DNA of 64,000 bases from Chondrus crispus (Eukaryota; Rhodophyta; Florideophyceae; Gigartinales; Gigartinaceae), in contig NW_005179214.1 of the NCBI RefSeq assembly GCF_000350225.1, positions 1 to 64,000 of the forward strand. The letters run 5' to 3'. The notes below the pieces were generated by a model, which saw only the letters and a program-made list of their open reading frames with translations, ran no database searches and was not told the DNA's origin. Shown here one piece after another: positions 40,562 to 51,307 of this stretch. Position 1 is the first letter of the stretch, and each line of letters starts with the position of its first letter. The position numbers and the translations under genes are program-made.

Positions 40562-43500
40562 CTACTGCAAGAGCTCGTAAAAGTACAGTTTTGCTTCTAC
40601 CTGGATCGCAATGTGCCGACCTGAAGTAGAACAGTACCAACGACGTCCCGCAACGGTTGCTAGGCGGATTTCGTCATCTCCTGTCTTGTAGAACACTCCA
40701 TCTCCCTTTTGCCGAATCCTCAGTTTCCTCTCCAGTTTCCTCTCTAGATCCGCCGCCGTGAGTTTGCCCTCATTCGTATCGATGAACTGGCGCAGATCGC
40801 TCTCTTTGAGATACCCAACATCATCGTATTGCTTTTCGCAGACAGCGCTTTGACTCGTCACGGACAGGATTCGTAACGTTCCTCCACCCACCGTCGCCAT
40901 TCGCGACCCGTCCCGGAACCAAGCAATCTGCCTTAGATCTTCACTGTTTGTGCTATACCTTAACATCACCCCTGTCTCAATATCCCATATCGCAAGCTCT
41001 CTTCCAATTCCAAAGGCTACGCGTCGCCCGTCGTCAGACCATTCCGGCGGATAGCGTGGTAAACCATACTCATAGAGCTGGTACCGATATGTTACACCTG
41101 TCTCCCAATTCCAGATCATAACTCCGACTCTGCTTGGTTTCCCATTTTCATCAATTTCAAGAGTTGACGCGATCCACTTGTCATCTGGAGACCACTAGAC
41201 CACTTCACCGCATGAGGGTACAGAGCCCGCGCAACAGAGAACGGAGCCCTCTCAACAAAGAACGAAGCCCGCACACCTTCTTCACCTTCTCTCCAGGGCC
41301 GCTTCACAAAGTTGAACCAATCTATGTGAACTTCGTCTGCAAATTCGTCTGAGTACCACTCAAGCAGACCTTGGTCCGCAGCCCATTTCAGGCCGACCGA
41401 ATCTGGGACACGTTCGGGGGCATCGCCCATCGTCTCTCCTGTCTTGGCGCCCCGCAGCACGACCCTGCCATCTGTATGCCCACATGCCACCCTGATCGCC
41501 TCTCCCGTTCTGGCGCTTAACAGCACGACCCTGCCGTCGTTACCGCTACCGCCAAGCGCGATCTTCGTGTCGTTTCCAGCCCACGCCATGCACCCGATGT
41601 GCATGTAGCCGTCTGTGATTCTCTCCCATAACTTGTTCCCAGTCTTCCCGTCCCACAACCCCATCCCCCTTCCAAACGACACAAACACCCTCGTCCCATC
41701 ATTGGACCAACATGCTTTTGCTTGTGCGTAGCGTAACCACCATCCTTGGCCCAGGCCTCCCCGCATTCCCACAACTTGTCGCCCGTCTTGCTGTCCCACA
41801 TCGCAAACGTTCCATCTTCTGCTGCCGTAAACAGCCGCTTGCTATCTCCAGACATCTCCAGACAATGCACAGGGCTTGCGTGTGTCTCAGCATCCCCCCA
41901 CATCTTCTTCCCCGTCTTCACATCGTACATCACTACGTCTCCGTCTCCAACCACAGTAGCACATATGTCATCGCTTGACCACGCAACAGCCGTGAATTCT
42001 CGCCATTCCTTGTTGACCTTGTCGACTTCCTCTTCCTCCTCCTGCACCCTCTCCAGATTATCCCACCTCCAAATGACAATATTGGGATTGTACTTCTCCT
42101 CCACAGAAAACATCCGCTTTCCATCTTCTAGCCAGCCCAAGACCACAACAGCCGCCCTGTGTGTCGCCATGTGCCGCCATACTTCTGCCCCGGTCTCTGT
42201 GTCCCTCACAGAAACCTCCCCGTCGCCACGGGAAGCAGCCAACCATCTCCCATCCCCGGACAGAGATATTGCCCTTGCCAAAAAATCATCAAATTTCGAT
42301 ATTCTCTTCCCCGAGCGTCCGTCCCATACCGACACCACACCCTGATCGTCGCCACAGTACTCGCCACAGCACAACCGCGTCCCGTCCTCCGACCATGAAA
42401 GACAGCGAACGCGTTTCAAAGGCGCGCTTTCCGCGATACTCCCACCAGTCTCCCCGTCAAAGATCCACAATCTTGCTTCAGATCTTTTTTTTTTAAGTGT
42501 CATCTCGAACACGCACGCGACCCGCTTTCCATTCTTCGACCACGAAATCAACCACTTGGTCCAATCGGCTGGTCGAATACTCGGCACGCCAATCACCCGA
42601 ACCATCTCCCCTGTCTCTGCACACAGTATCAAAATTAACCCGTTTGAGCCGCATTCTCCCGTGCACGCCAACCGTTTCCCGCCCGGTGAAAGCGATACTT
42701 TCTTAACAACATGGCCCCCCATATTCGCTGCCTCCTTGATCTTCACACCTCTCTCAACATCCCACAACACAACCACACCATCTTCTCTCCCAAACGCTAC
42801 TCGCTTTCCATCCCCCGTCAAGTCAAAAGGGCGACTGTATCTCTCTACATCCAGGTGCCCTACATCCACTTCCTGTCCGACTCGCTTTGCTGTAGCTCCT
42901 GTATGCATATCCCACACCTGCACGCTTGTTCCATCTCCCTGTACTACCGCTACGTACTTTCCGTTCTCCGACCAAGAACTGTTCTCGGGCCATGCCCCCC
43001 ATGCCCCCCGTGCCACTTCAAACAACACGTTTTCTTCCATTTCCCCGTCCCGGAATGTCCGACGAAACAGATGCTTCTCATTACCCCCCCAAGCGATCAC
43101 TTCGTTCTTAGCTGCGCATCCCGACATTCCCACCACCCACCCCTGGTCCGGAAATATGTGTTGCACCGCGCCTGATACGTTCAAGCCAGGTGTAAGCGAC
43201 TTCAACCACGGCTTCTCCGCAACTTCCTCTATCCTGCGTAAGAACTCTCCAATTACTTCCGACTCGTTCCTGAATCTCAACAGACCATCGTACAGCTGAA
43301 ACCATACCTCTCTCGAACTTCGACGAACAAAGGACGCACTCAGCCTCGCCTGTCTAGCAATCTTCTGCAACGACCACAGCCTGCCTCCCGCTTCGCACCG
43401 TTCTCCGTCTTCCCCGGCTACGTCCGTCAAAATCTTGAAATCCTCTTGAAGATTTAGCCCCTCTGCCCGAGTTAACTTCTCTGCCACCCACCTGGCATCA

Positions 43501-45671
43501 CTCAAAACATCCCACAAATCCTCGCCCAGCTGCGCCCCCTTGAGATGGCGGCACAAGTTGTGTCGGAAATACTCGTCCTCCACCATATCCTTCTTCCACC
43601 CTCTCCCGCAAACCCACGGCGGCGCTTCTTGCCTGTTCTCACTCTCGTTCCATTGCCATTCTTGCACAAGCTTTTCATGCCACCTCTTCTCTCCCCCATT
43701 CCCACATCTCTGTTGCACGTAATCGAGCTGCAAATCGTGCAACCTGACTCCGGCGATCTTGCGACCACTTGACACTCCATCCTTTCGTTCCACTAGACTG
43801 GCCTCCACGAATTCGTGCAGCACTTTCAATGCCTGAACTTTTCCTTTCCGTCTCCATAACAAACAGAGCACACTCAACGGCAACCATCCTTGCCGCCGAA
43901 TGACCACCAGCGACTCGTACATCTCGGCGTAGGACATCAACTGCCCATCTCCTCTGGTCTTCTTTCGATCCATCATGCACAGCGAAACTTCAAACGCCAT
44001 TGACAGGTTCTCGTATAGGTACGTCCCATCCGCTCTTTCGTCCAATAATATTGACGATGTAGCTTCCAGACACTCCAAGTACTCATCAAGCACATTTTTC
44101 AGACAAAGTTCTTTCGCAATCTCACGATGTCTCGCAATCGCTCTGCCAACCACGGACAGCGCAAGCGGAAGCCCACCGCAAAATCTCAGTATCCTATCCG
44201 TTTGATCCCCCAGGCCCTCAACCTCTTCACGTTGTATGTCAGCAGACTTCAGCAAGATTTCCAGAGAAGAAGCATCTTCTTTTGTCGAAAATTGGATTTC
44301 TTCGCTTCCCTCCACCACGCCCCACTCTCGCGCTGTGAACGCTGTACGGCTGCTGTTCTCCACATCCGCAATTTCTCTCAGTCTTGACATGACTTTACTT
44401 CCGGCTATGCCTTCTCTCCCGACCATGCCTTCTCTCCAGACATCGTCGATAAGTAACAAAATTGTCTTCCCTTTGAACCACTCTGTGACCCTCGAAACCG
44501 CAGATTCTAGCACGCTTTCTTCACGCACCTCCTTCGCTTGCGTTTCCCCTCCGCTTTCTCTCGTGATGCGGGCCAGCTGTTCCATTACTCCTCGTTCTGT
44601 CGCGTCTTGACCGAGCACCAGCCAGTATATACCGTCGCAAAACCGGCTGCGAACCTCTTCATCCGAGGCCAGACCGCGTAGGGCGCAAGACTTTCCGATG
44701 CCTCCCATCCCCTTCGTCCCCACAACCCCTCCACGGCGCGCTCCAACAGCACCAACATTTTGACGGTCTCCCGGACGCAAAACACTCCGCCTCAATCGTT
44801 CTTCCGGAGCCGTCATACGTTCCGTACTGTTGCCAGCATCTTCACTGCGTCCAAACTTCAGTATGACATGGTCCGGGTTCTTTGGCACTTGAAACGAAGC
44901 CTTGAAGCCATCCTTCTTCGGGTCCTCCGCGGATGTAGTACGCATTTGATGACGAGCATCGCCACTGGCGTCGCTCCTCTTCGCCTCTTCCTCGAATGGG
45001 CCATGTACGCCTTCTGTCACAACATCGCTCGAATCCTCCTCACTTAGCTTTTTCACCTCCAGAAATACTTGTTCAACAAGATGTTCCCTTGCAAGATGGC
45101 CGAATTTATCTCCCGGCAGGTTTGTTGCCCTTACGTCATTTTCAATCCCAGTGATATCTGCCAGCTCTTTTAGCTCCCTCTTCACCATATCCGTGCTCGC
45201 CTCGCGTTGTCGTTCCTCGCTAAAAAATTTCTCCACTTCAAAGATATTCTTTCCTTCCTTATCCCGGTACCGGTTGGGCTCCAACTCTCTGCATTCACGA
45301 ATACTTAGTCTGTAAAACACCGGAATCAGTGTTGGTGGCTGCCTGCCACTCCTTATTGCTTCTTCCCTTCTACCTAGGAAGCAACGCAGTTCCCTCATCG
45401 TCCATTTTCGAGCGGCAAACTCGGGAGAAAGAATGAAAACGCCGACCATAGCAGACTCCATAGCCTTCTTCATTGCATCCGGTCCGTGGCCCCCGGTCTT
45501 TAGCGAGATTTTGTCGAGGAAGCAATTAAAACCCTGATCTTCCAATTTCTGGGAAAGAGGACGTGCGATGTTTAGCTTGTCCGGGCCAGCATGGCTTATG
45601 AACACATCGGGAGACCGTATCTTTCGCCGTTTTCTGCTTGGTCCCGTCTCTTGCCGGAAGCTTTCCTGCAT
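40562..45671 (-). pseudogene. TIR / NB-ARC / WD40-repeat protein (NLR-like), second copy broken in the WD40 region
   Basis: The first frame, 45671 to 41517, matches copy 1 through the TIR, NB-ARC and most WD40 blades. Near 41715-41745 three small insertions total 14 bases and shift the frame. Coding resemblance then continues in the frame 41799-41116. It breaks again near 41190-41230, where there is an inserted TAGACCACT-like piece and lost sequence. It ends in the frame 41119-40562. The P-loop, kinase-2 and GLPLA motifs and the TIR glutamate are intact. A truncated TIR/NB-ARC protein with most WD40 blades could still be made. Its N-terminus differs from copy 1: it is longer and carries RKRRK, a possible nuclear-localisation signal. 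Confidence 0.8.
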
Positions 45672-45927
45672 TCTTCCTAAACAGCCAGACTCCGAGGACA
45701 GAACAGAAAGAAAGAGAAGTTGGTGAGGTGCCGAGTGTGTTTTGCGTGAAAACGGCCCCGGTCGCTCGGAAAACAGGGATGCGAAGGTTGATGGCCGCGT
45801 TCAGCGCGTGGCACTCTTGTCTTTGTCAACGGTCAACGTGTCTACGGCGTTGTCAACGAAAGCGGAATGAGTGGGGACGTTTGTGTGGATGAGTAGGATG
45901 AGACGAAGTACTTGCGCTTGCTGTTTC

Positions 45928-46110
45928 GTGAATGAACGCTTGTAGAACTCGAGCGTGGAAGGAAGCACCCAGGGTGTATTACAGCCTCGTGAATGAACGC
46001 TCGTAGAACTCGAGCGTGGAAGGAAGCACCCAGGGTGTATTACAGCCTCGTGAATGAACGCTCGTAGAACTCCAGAGTGGAAGGAAGCAACCAGGGTGTA
46101 AGGGCTGTTT
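45928..46110. repeat. 61 bp tandem repeat, three copies
   Basis: Units at 45928, 45989 and 46050. The matching array in unit 1 has two. Confidence 0.9.
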
Positions 46111-46233
46111 GTTGCTCGCCTCTTGATGGTGGCGGATTTGTCAGAACGCGGGGGGTACTCTGTGCTGTAACAGCTGCCTTCATGGCCACCAATATAAAAA
46201 TAAAATGGCTTAATGCTGCAATCAGTAGGCAAC

Positions 46234-46354
46234 AATACAGTACAACAATAAAAAATGGCTTGCGTTGTACCCTTCTCATTGGCGTACTGTGTGACACGGC
46301 TCAAATTGGGACACCAAAATTATAATGCCGCGCCGCATAGTTTCGCCATATGAT
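46234..46354. repeat. Direct repeat left of the Ty3-type pol (copy 1)
   Basis: From CAGTACAACAATAAAAAATG to CATAGTTTCGCCATATGAT. The same 120-odd bases recur at 50203-50319 in the same orientation with a few changes. The pair brackets the Ty3-type pol like short LTRs. However, the repeat also includes the outer TA-flanked inverted terminus, so its nature is uncertain. Confidence 0.8.
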
Positions 46355-46395
46355 GGGTTGATCGACCTTGGTATGAGGGAGTCGGAGGCACATGG

Positions 46396-47412
46396 TTGCC
46401 GACCGAGGAGACGGCGACGGCAGCAGACGGGCACCATATCTCCGTCTGCGGCAACGGAGAGCTCAAATTCAAGCTCTGGGGCACTACGTTCGTCGAACCC
46501 GTAAGGGTAGCTGAGAACCTCCCCAGCAAGGTTCTGATTGGTAGTCGGTTTTGGCGTCGCTATGGTTTGGTCTTAAATCTGTCATCTCCACGAGCTGAGA
46601 TAAGGGTTGAGGGAAGGCCCATTCGCGGAAAGGTGACGAAGACGCGGACGAACAAAACCGGCCCGGAACTGATGGCAGCAATATCCGACGCAGACGTCGA
46701 CACTACAATTTTGGACATAGAATTGTCCCAGTTCCACCCGAAGAAAGCCGTCCTAGAAAGGCTACGTGAGGTACTGTGGAAGCACCGCGCGGTGTTTAAG
46801 GGACTTGGCCGAATCAAGGGCGTGCAGCATAGAATTCAACTCGTAGAGGGTGCCATTCCCGTTTGCTGCCCCATAAGGAGACGTTCTCCTCGGGAAGAAG
46901 AGGTAGAGCGAGCAGAGATGCAGAAACTACTCAAGAGAGGAGTCGTGGAGCCGGCTTCATCGCCTTGGGCCGCCTGTAATGTTTTTGTGAAAAAGAAGGA
47001 CGGCACTCTGCGTGTAACTTCAGACTTTAGAGAGCTTAATGCGTTAACAGTCACTGATTCGTACCCCATGGAGGATGTACGCGCCACCCTTGACTGGATG
47101 GCTACGAAGAGCATTTTTTCTACCTTCGATCTTAAGGACGGATTTTTCCAGATCGAGCTCGAAGAGAGCTCTCGCGATTTGACAGCTATCCGAACAGTTG
47201 TCGGATTGCTTCGATACATCCGCCTCCCGCAAGGCATGAAGAACTCGCCTGCTGTGTTCCAACGAATCGTTAACCTCATCCTGGGGGGCAGGAAGGGTCT
47301 TGACATCGGGGCGTTTATGGATGATGTCAGTCTGGGCACTGACACTGTGGAAAACATCTCCAGTCCGTGGACTCGACACGGAAGACTTTCTACGACGCGG
47401 GAGCAAGACTAA
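46396..47412 (+). CDS. Ty3/gypsy pol, part 1: protease remnant and reverse transcriptase
   Basis: Residues 1-60 look like the C-terminal part of a retropepsin-like protease (KVLIGSRFWRRYGLVLNLSS). The reverse transcriptase then shows KKDGTLRVTSDFRELNALTV, DLKDGFFQIEL, RLPQGMKNSPAVFQR and the catalytic FMDDVSLGT, a variant of YxDD. A one-base frameshift at an A-run near 47352-47356 moves the thumb and the rest of pol into the next frame. No gag is present upstream, so the element is 5'-truncated or rearranged. Confidence 0.85.
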   Translation: MPTEETATAADGHHISVCGNGELKFKLWGTTFVEPVRVAENLPSKVLIGSRFWRRYGLVLNLSSPRAEIRVEGRPIRGKVTKTRTNKTGPELMAAISDADVDTTILDIELSQFHPKKAVLERLREVLWKHRAVFKGLGRIKGVQHRIQLVEGAIPVCCPIRRRSPREEEVERAEMQKLLKRGVVEPASSPWAACNVFVKKKDGTLRVTSDFRELNALTVTDSYPMEDVRATLDWMATKSIFSTFDLKDGFFQIELEESSRDLTAIRTVVGLLRYIRLPQGMKNSPAVFQRIVNLILGGRKGLDIGAFMDDVSLGTDTVENISSPWTRHGRLSTTREQD

Positions 47413-49757
47413 AGCTATCGAAATGCCAATTTGGCGTTCGTGAGGCCGAGATATTGGGTCACAAGATCGACAACAGCGGCATTCGGCCGTCGGACACGCA
47501 TGTGGCGGCGATTAGGCAGCTCGTCGAGCCAGGCGGAGGGGAGGGGCTCATGCGGTTCCTTGGATTGATGAACTTCTTCTCTGACTTTATCGACCATTTC
47601 TCGAAGATTGCAAAACCTCTACACGAGGTGCTGGTCGGGACCGGTTTCAACAAAAAAAAGAAGAGAGGCCAGAGATTGTTCATTCTGGACTGGGACCGCC
47701 GTTGGGGGGAACGCCAGAGAAGGGCATGGACAGACCTGAAGGAGGTCTTGAGTGACACGGAGTTTCTCACAGCACCAAGACGAGGCGCAAGCAAGAAGCT
47801 GATGACCGACGCCAGTGCGTACGGCCTCGGCGGTGTTCTGCTGCAGATGGGAAAAGACGAACGGTGGCATCCTGTGGCTTTTACGAGTAGAAAGCTCACT
47901 GACGCCGAAAGGAAGTTTACAGTAACCGAGAAGGAGTGTCTTGCGGTTGTTCACAGTCTACGCAAATGGCGCTTCTACCTACATGGGGAGACGGACGTGG
48001 TCGTGATAACGGATCGTTGTTCGCTGAAGTGGCTCATGAGCCTCAAGGATCCACGGGGAAGATTGGCGAGGTGGATGGTGGACATTCAAGATTTCACCTT
48101 CACAGTCCAATATGCCCCAGGCGGGGAGCTTGTTGTGCCCGACACCCTAAGTAGGGACTCCGTCGAGAAGCCTCTTTGCGCGCGCTGTTACAAGATCATC
48201 GAGGAACGGCCACTCGAAGGGAGAAGAACCGAGGCTATCTGCGAACTAGTAGACTTGTCAGGCTTCGGCGGTGGCCCTACCGCGGGAGAATTTCGTGCAG
48301 CACAGCGTCATGAATTCGGGGACATCGAAGAGTTCGCACACAAGAAGAGAGGCGCTGGATATTTTGTGGATGAAAAGGGGCTTCTGCGCCGTACTAGGGC
48401 GACACGGGAGCTCATTGTGGTACCGGAGGTGCTGGTGGATGCAGTGCTGGACGCGCTGCATGGATCAGAGCTTAGCGGGCACTACGGGGTGAGGCGGACC
48501 ACGGATCGACTTTGCCGTTCCTTTTGGTGGCCTGGTTGGAAGCAGAATGTGGAAAAGCGATTGCGATGCTGCGTGGCATGCACCGCCACAAAGGCTGCCC
48601 AGCCCGCAAAGCACGCTAAGATGGTAGTTTATCATCCGCAAAGGAGGTTCCAGCAAGTCGCAATCGACGTCCAGTCCGTCACACCGAGAACTGCAGCCGT
48701 GAGTGCAAACATTTTAGTGATCGTTGATACTTTCACGCGCTTCGCTCGCGCGATTCCTATACCGGATGAACGTGCTGACACCGTCGCCAAGCGGATACTT
48801 GCAAGTATCCGCTTGGCGACGGTCCGAAAATTGACACCCATTCGTCATGACGAATGGGTGTCAATTTTCGATCCTATGGAGAGTCTTTTGTCGGATCGGG
48901 GGCCGAATTTCATCGGGACTGTAGTCAAGAAGATGGCGGAGCAACTCGGTGGGAGACGTGTGAAGACCTCACCTCTCCACCCACAAGCAAACGGCTGTGT
49001 GGAGATGTGGAATAGGACTTTGATGCAGGACGTTGCCTGCTTCATGAGCGCCGGGAGCGAGGATTGGGATGCGCACGTTGCCCTAGCATGCTTCCGGTAC
49101 AATACAGGCGTGTGCGAGGCTACTGCTTTGACTCCATATGAGGCAATGTTTGGCATCCCTGCGTTTATGTCTTGGGGTCCTGAGGAAGCCAGCCGCGTTC
49201 GAGGAGAGCCGTATGACCTGGGAAATCATCTCGAAGCACTACACGACAGATTGCTGTCACGCGGAATGAAGTCAAGGGAAGCCGCTGCGCAGGGATATGA
49301 CAAAGACGTGAGGCACCTGGGATTTGTTGTCGGAGACCGGGTTCTGGTGTGGTCTCCAGAACTCGCCAGCAAAGAAGGTAACAAAATCATCCGACCCTGG
49401 CTCGGACCGTACCGCGTTGACGAAGTCCTGTCTCCCGTGAGCTTCCTCCTGAAGTCAGAGTTGGGGAAGAAGGTCGCTCGCGTCCACCCGAACCGGATGC
49501 AGAAGATTGCTGCCGGCGCGACTCAGACCTGCGATGCGAGGAATGGCGTGTTTCCGGATGGATTGAGACTACTCGAGCGCATGAAGGATTGGAAAGAATT
49601 TGTGGAGCCTCGAACTGGGAAGAGGCAAAGGCTGTTCAAGGTTCGTATCGCCGGCAGGAAGTCCCCAAGCTGGACAAAAGAGGAAGACATACCAAACGTA
49701 ATTGTGCAGATGTTTGATCGCAGGGAAAGAGAATCGCGGAGCAATCCCGGGGAATGA
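47367..49757 (+). CDS. Ty3/gypsy pol, part 2: RT thumb, RNase H, integrase
   Basis: Starts with the RT continuation (KLSKCQFGVREAEILGHKID). RNase H follows (LMTDASAYGLGGVLLQMGKD, TVTEKECLAVVHSLRKWRFY and a terminal TLSRD). Next comes the integrase zinc domain, with H-x-H then C-x2-C (CVACTATKA). The integrase core has the DDE residues in VAIDVQ, SDRGPNF and GCVEMWNRT. The 3' part resembles the GPY/F region (IIRPWLGPYRVDEVLSPVSF). Two long perfect palindromes lie between the first and second catalytic Asp and insert about 15 residues in frame. The element would copy itself by reverse transcription, but the frameshift and missing gag make this copy non-autonomous. Confidence 0.9.
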   Translation: MDSTRKTFYDAGARLKLSKCQFGVREAEILGHKIDNSGIRPSDTHVAAIRQLVEPGGGEGLMRFLGLMNFFSDFIDHFSKIAKPLHEVLVGTGFNKKKKRGQRLFILDWDRRWGERQRRAWTDLKEVLSDTEFLTAPRRGASKKLMTDASAYGLGGVLLQMGKDERWHPVAFTSRKLTDAERKFTVTEKECLAVVHSLRKWRFYLHGETDVVVITDRCSLKWLMSLKDPRGRLARWMVDIQDFTFTVQYAPGGELVVPDTLSRDSVEKPLCARCYKIIEERPLEGRRTEAICELVDLSGFGGGPTAGEFRAAQRHEFGDIEEFAHKKRGAGYFVDEKGLLRRTRATRELIVVPEVLVDAVLDALHGSELSGHYGVRRTTDRLCRSFWWPGWKQNVEKRLRCCVACTATKAAQPAKHAKMVVYHPQRRFQQVAIDVQSVTPRTAAVSANILVIVDTFTRFARAIPIPDERADTVAKRILASIRLATVRKLTPIRHDEWVSIFDPMESLLSDRGPNFIGTVVKKMAEQLGGRRVKTSPLHPQANGCVEMWNRTLMQDVACFMSAGSEDWDAHVALACFRYNTGVCEATALTPYEAMFGIPAFMSWGPEEASRVRGEPYDLGNHLEALHDRLLSRGMKSREAAAQGYDKDVRHLGFVVGDRVLVWSPELASKEGNKIIRPWLGPYRVDEVLSPVSFLLKSELGKKVARVHPNRMQKIAAGATQTCDARNGVFPDGLRLLERMKDWKEFVEPRTGKRQRLFKVRIAGRKSPSWTKEEDIPNVIVQMFDRRERESRSNPGE
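48780..48823. repeat. Perfect 44 bp palindrome inside the integrase
   Basis: Each arm is 22 bases with no spacer (axis at 48801/48802, GATACTTG/CAAGTATC). It keeps the integrase frame open. Confidence 0.95.
48825..48870. repeat. Perfect 46 bp palindrome inside the integrase
   Basis: Each arm is 23 bases with no spacer (axis at 48847/48848, CATTCGTCA/TGACGAATG). It is separated from the previous palindrome by one base. Confidence 0.95.
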
Positions 49758-50202
49758 GCAGAGGCGAAGGAAAAGGGACGGATGTTGAGGAATGACTTAG
49801 AAACACGTGGAGACGTGGATAACGAGTCCATGAACCGGAACTGAAGGGCACGCGCGCTCCTGTAGGGAACCGAAAGCGCGGGGGATCCAGTTCCCGAAGG
49901 GAAGCGAAGACGGCACCGGATGGCAGGAGTCGGGGCGAGGCGAGCGCGGGGCTGTCCGTAAGGGAAGCGAAAGGAAAGGCAGCGAAGGATTAGTCATTTT
50001 TATGGGGCAAGAGAGGGAGAGAGACGACGAAGGGAGTAGGCAAGGGGGGATCAGAGACAGCCGAGCCCCCTCGGGGAAGTAGTACTTAATAGCCAACCCT
50101 CGGAGATAGACAAGAGGGGGGCAGAGACGGAGCAATAAAGGAAATTGAGGGAGGATTCCCATTCAACAGGTTGCTCGGTGCCAGGCGGTTGAGATAATCG
50201 CA
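49758..50202. other. 3' region of the Ty3-type element
   Basis: Purine-rich sequence with several G-runs (GAGCAGAGGCGAAGG, AAGAGGGGGGCAG) that could hold the polypurine tract. A GAGCCCCCTCGGGG hairpin lies near 50062. No gene. Confidence 0.5.
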
Positions 50203-50319
50203 ACAGTACAACAATAAAAAATGGCTTGCGTTGTACCCTTTCATTGGCGTAGTGTGTGGCACGGCTCAAATTAGGACACCAAAATTATAATGCCGCGCCG
50301 CATAGTTTCGCCATATGAT
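50203..50319. repeat. Direct repeat right of the Ty3-type pol (copy 2)
   Basis: Near-copy of 46234-46354. It differs mainly by loss of the TCT in CCCTTCTCATT and a few substitutions. Confidence 0.8.
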
Positions 50320-51006
50320 TTTGCTAAATTATTTCGCAACGAATTAAATCTATTCGTTTGATGAAAAATAGTCATGCTCTGACAAACGGTCAGTTTTCTG
50401 CTCCTCATACTTTAGCAGAGGTTTCCGTCGCTCTCAATAATGATTATGTGTTGCGCAACATTCTAAGAAAAGATGTATGCCTGTAAAAGAACCCCACACC
50501 TAAGAAATCTAATAGAAAATTCCTCGCAGCAAGAAACGCAGCGACTGTTGGCAATTTGCAGTCCACTCGTGCTCGTTTGGAGGGGCGGAATCCTCCAAAG
50601 GCGCCCGTACCCGACGTTTATCACATTCAGGAGTATAATGTAGAGAATGATACTGCAAACAAAGAAAATAGGGACTCTCAAAAACGTCTGAAAGCGCAGT
50701 CTGCGGTGTCGTCTCTCGAAGACATAGTCGGCGACGACTTGCCAATCTCGCAATGGCCAAGAGCCCGAAAACAGCGGAGGTTGAGGAAGGCGAGTTGTTT
50801 AGGACCCGCAAGCACACGGCAGCGCCGGCTTTGTTGGGTCTCTCCCATTACAGATGAAGCGTGAAAGACATGAGATTTCTCGTCGTCCCACTTTGACCCA
50901 GGCATAGTTTGGAGACTAATTCTCCGGTCCAAATTAAAGATGTTTTTCCTCAAATACGCACTGCATTCACATATTTTATCATAACTTCTTATGTGTCCCA
51001 CATCAA
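50320..51006 (+). pseudogene. Degenerate coding-like sequence, family unknown
   Basis: A short frame starting in the direct repeat (MPRRIVSPYDFAKLFRNEL) stops after 23 codons. Further coding-like stretches follow in shifting frames, including 50556-50864 (LEGRNPPKAPVPDVYHIQEY). It may be the remains of the protein encoded by the outer TIR element. I recognise no domain. Confidence 0.3.
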
Positions 51007-51017
51007 GCCAATGAGAA

Positions 51018-51165
51018 GGGTACTGTAGTTCACTGCCGACAAATCAACTAATTTACAGTACTTTGGGTCTGGAATAAGGTAAAAATAAACTCCAATCTCA
51101 TCATCGCTTTCGGCCATCACCAATCACATCGACAACTGCCCTTTAACGCAAGTCGCCAACAATAG
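51018..51165. repeat. Remnant of the third 9.7 kb unit
   Basis: GTACTGTAGTTCACTGCCGA through about AAGTCGCCAACAATA matches the region after 26870 and after 36572 in units 1 and 2. It then diverges, so the third unit is truncated. Confidence 0.9.
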
Positions 51166-51264
51166 AGACTTTACTGTCGTTGTGTTGCCACTTCGTGAGG
51201 CCGTTTGTCAACGGAGGACCGAGCCTGCGCGAGGGAGGACACACGGGTGACAATTAGTCACAGA

Positions 51265-51307
51265 GACAAGTGGGCTCCGTGCGCGCTTCGCGCGCTGAGC
51301 CAAGTCC
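51265..51307. repeat. 43 bp hairpin repeat, copy 1
   Basis: GACAAGTGGGCTCCGTGCGC followed by TTCGCGCGC and CAAGTCC. The GCGCGC/GCGCGC arms fold around the TTC. Near-identical to 53260-53302. Confidence 0.85.

Larger units (their letters stand above)
36536..46183. repeat. Large tandem duplication, unit 2
   Basis: Second copy of the 9.7 kb unit, with the same gene order. It contains a broken NLR-like gene. Its end is followed by the start of a third unit, recognised by CTTCATGGCCACCAATATAA at about 46180. Confidence 0.95.
46270..51020. mobile_element. 4.75 kb segment with 14 bp terminal inverted repeats and TA duplication
   Basis: CCCTTCTCATTGGC at 46270-46283 is the exact complement of GCCAATGAGAAGGG at 51007-51020, and TA flanks both ends. 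Removing the segment restores the CTTGCGTTGTACTGTAGTTC seen intact in units 1 and 2. That supports an insertion into the third unit. TA duplication is the mark of Tc1/mariner-like elements, but no such transposase is recognised inside. The interior is mainly a Ty3-type pol. A second left-end-like copy occurs at 50203-50319. Confidence 0.65.

Noticed and set aside
46234..50319. Calling the 120 bp direct repeats definite LTRs of the Ty3-type element
   Set aside because: They lack clear TG..CA ends, a primer-binding site and a short target duplication. They also include the terminus of another element, so they are listed only as repeats.
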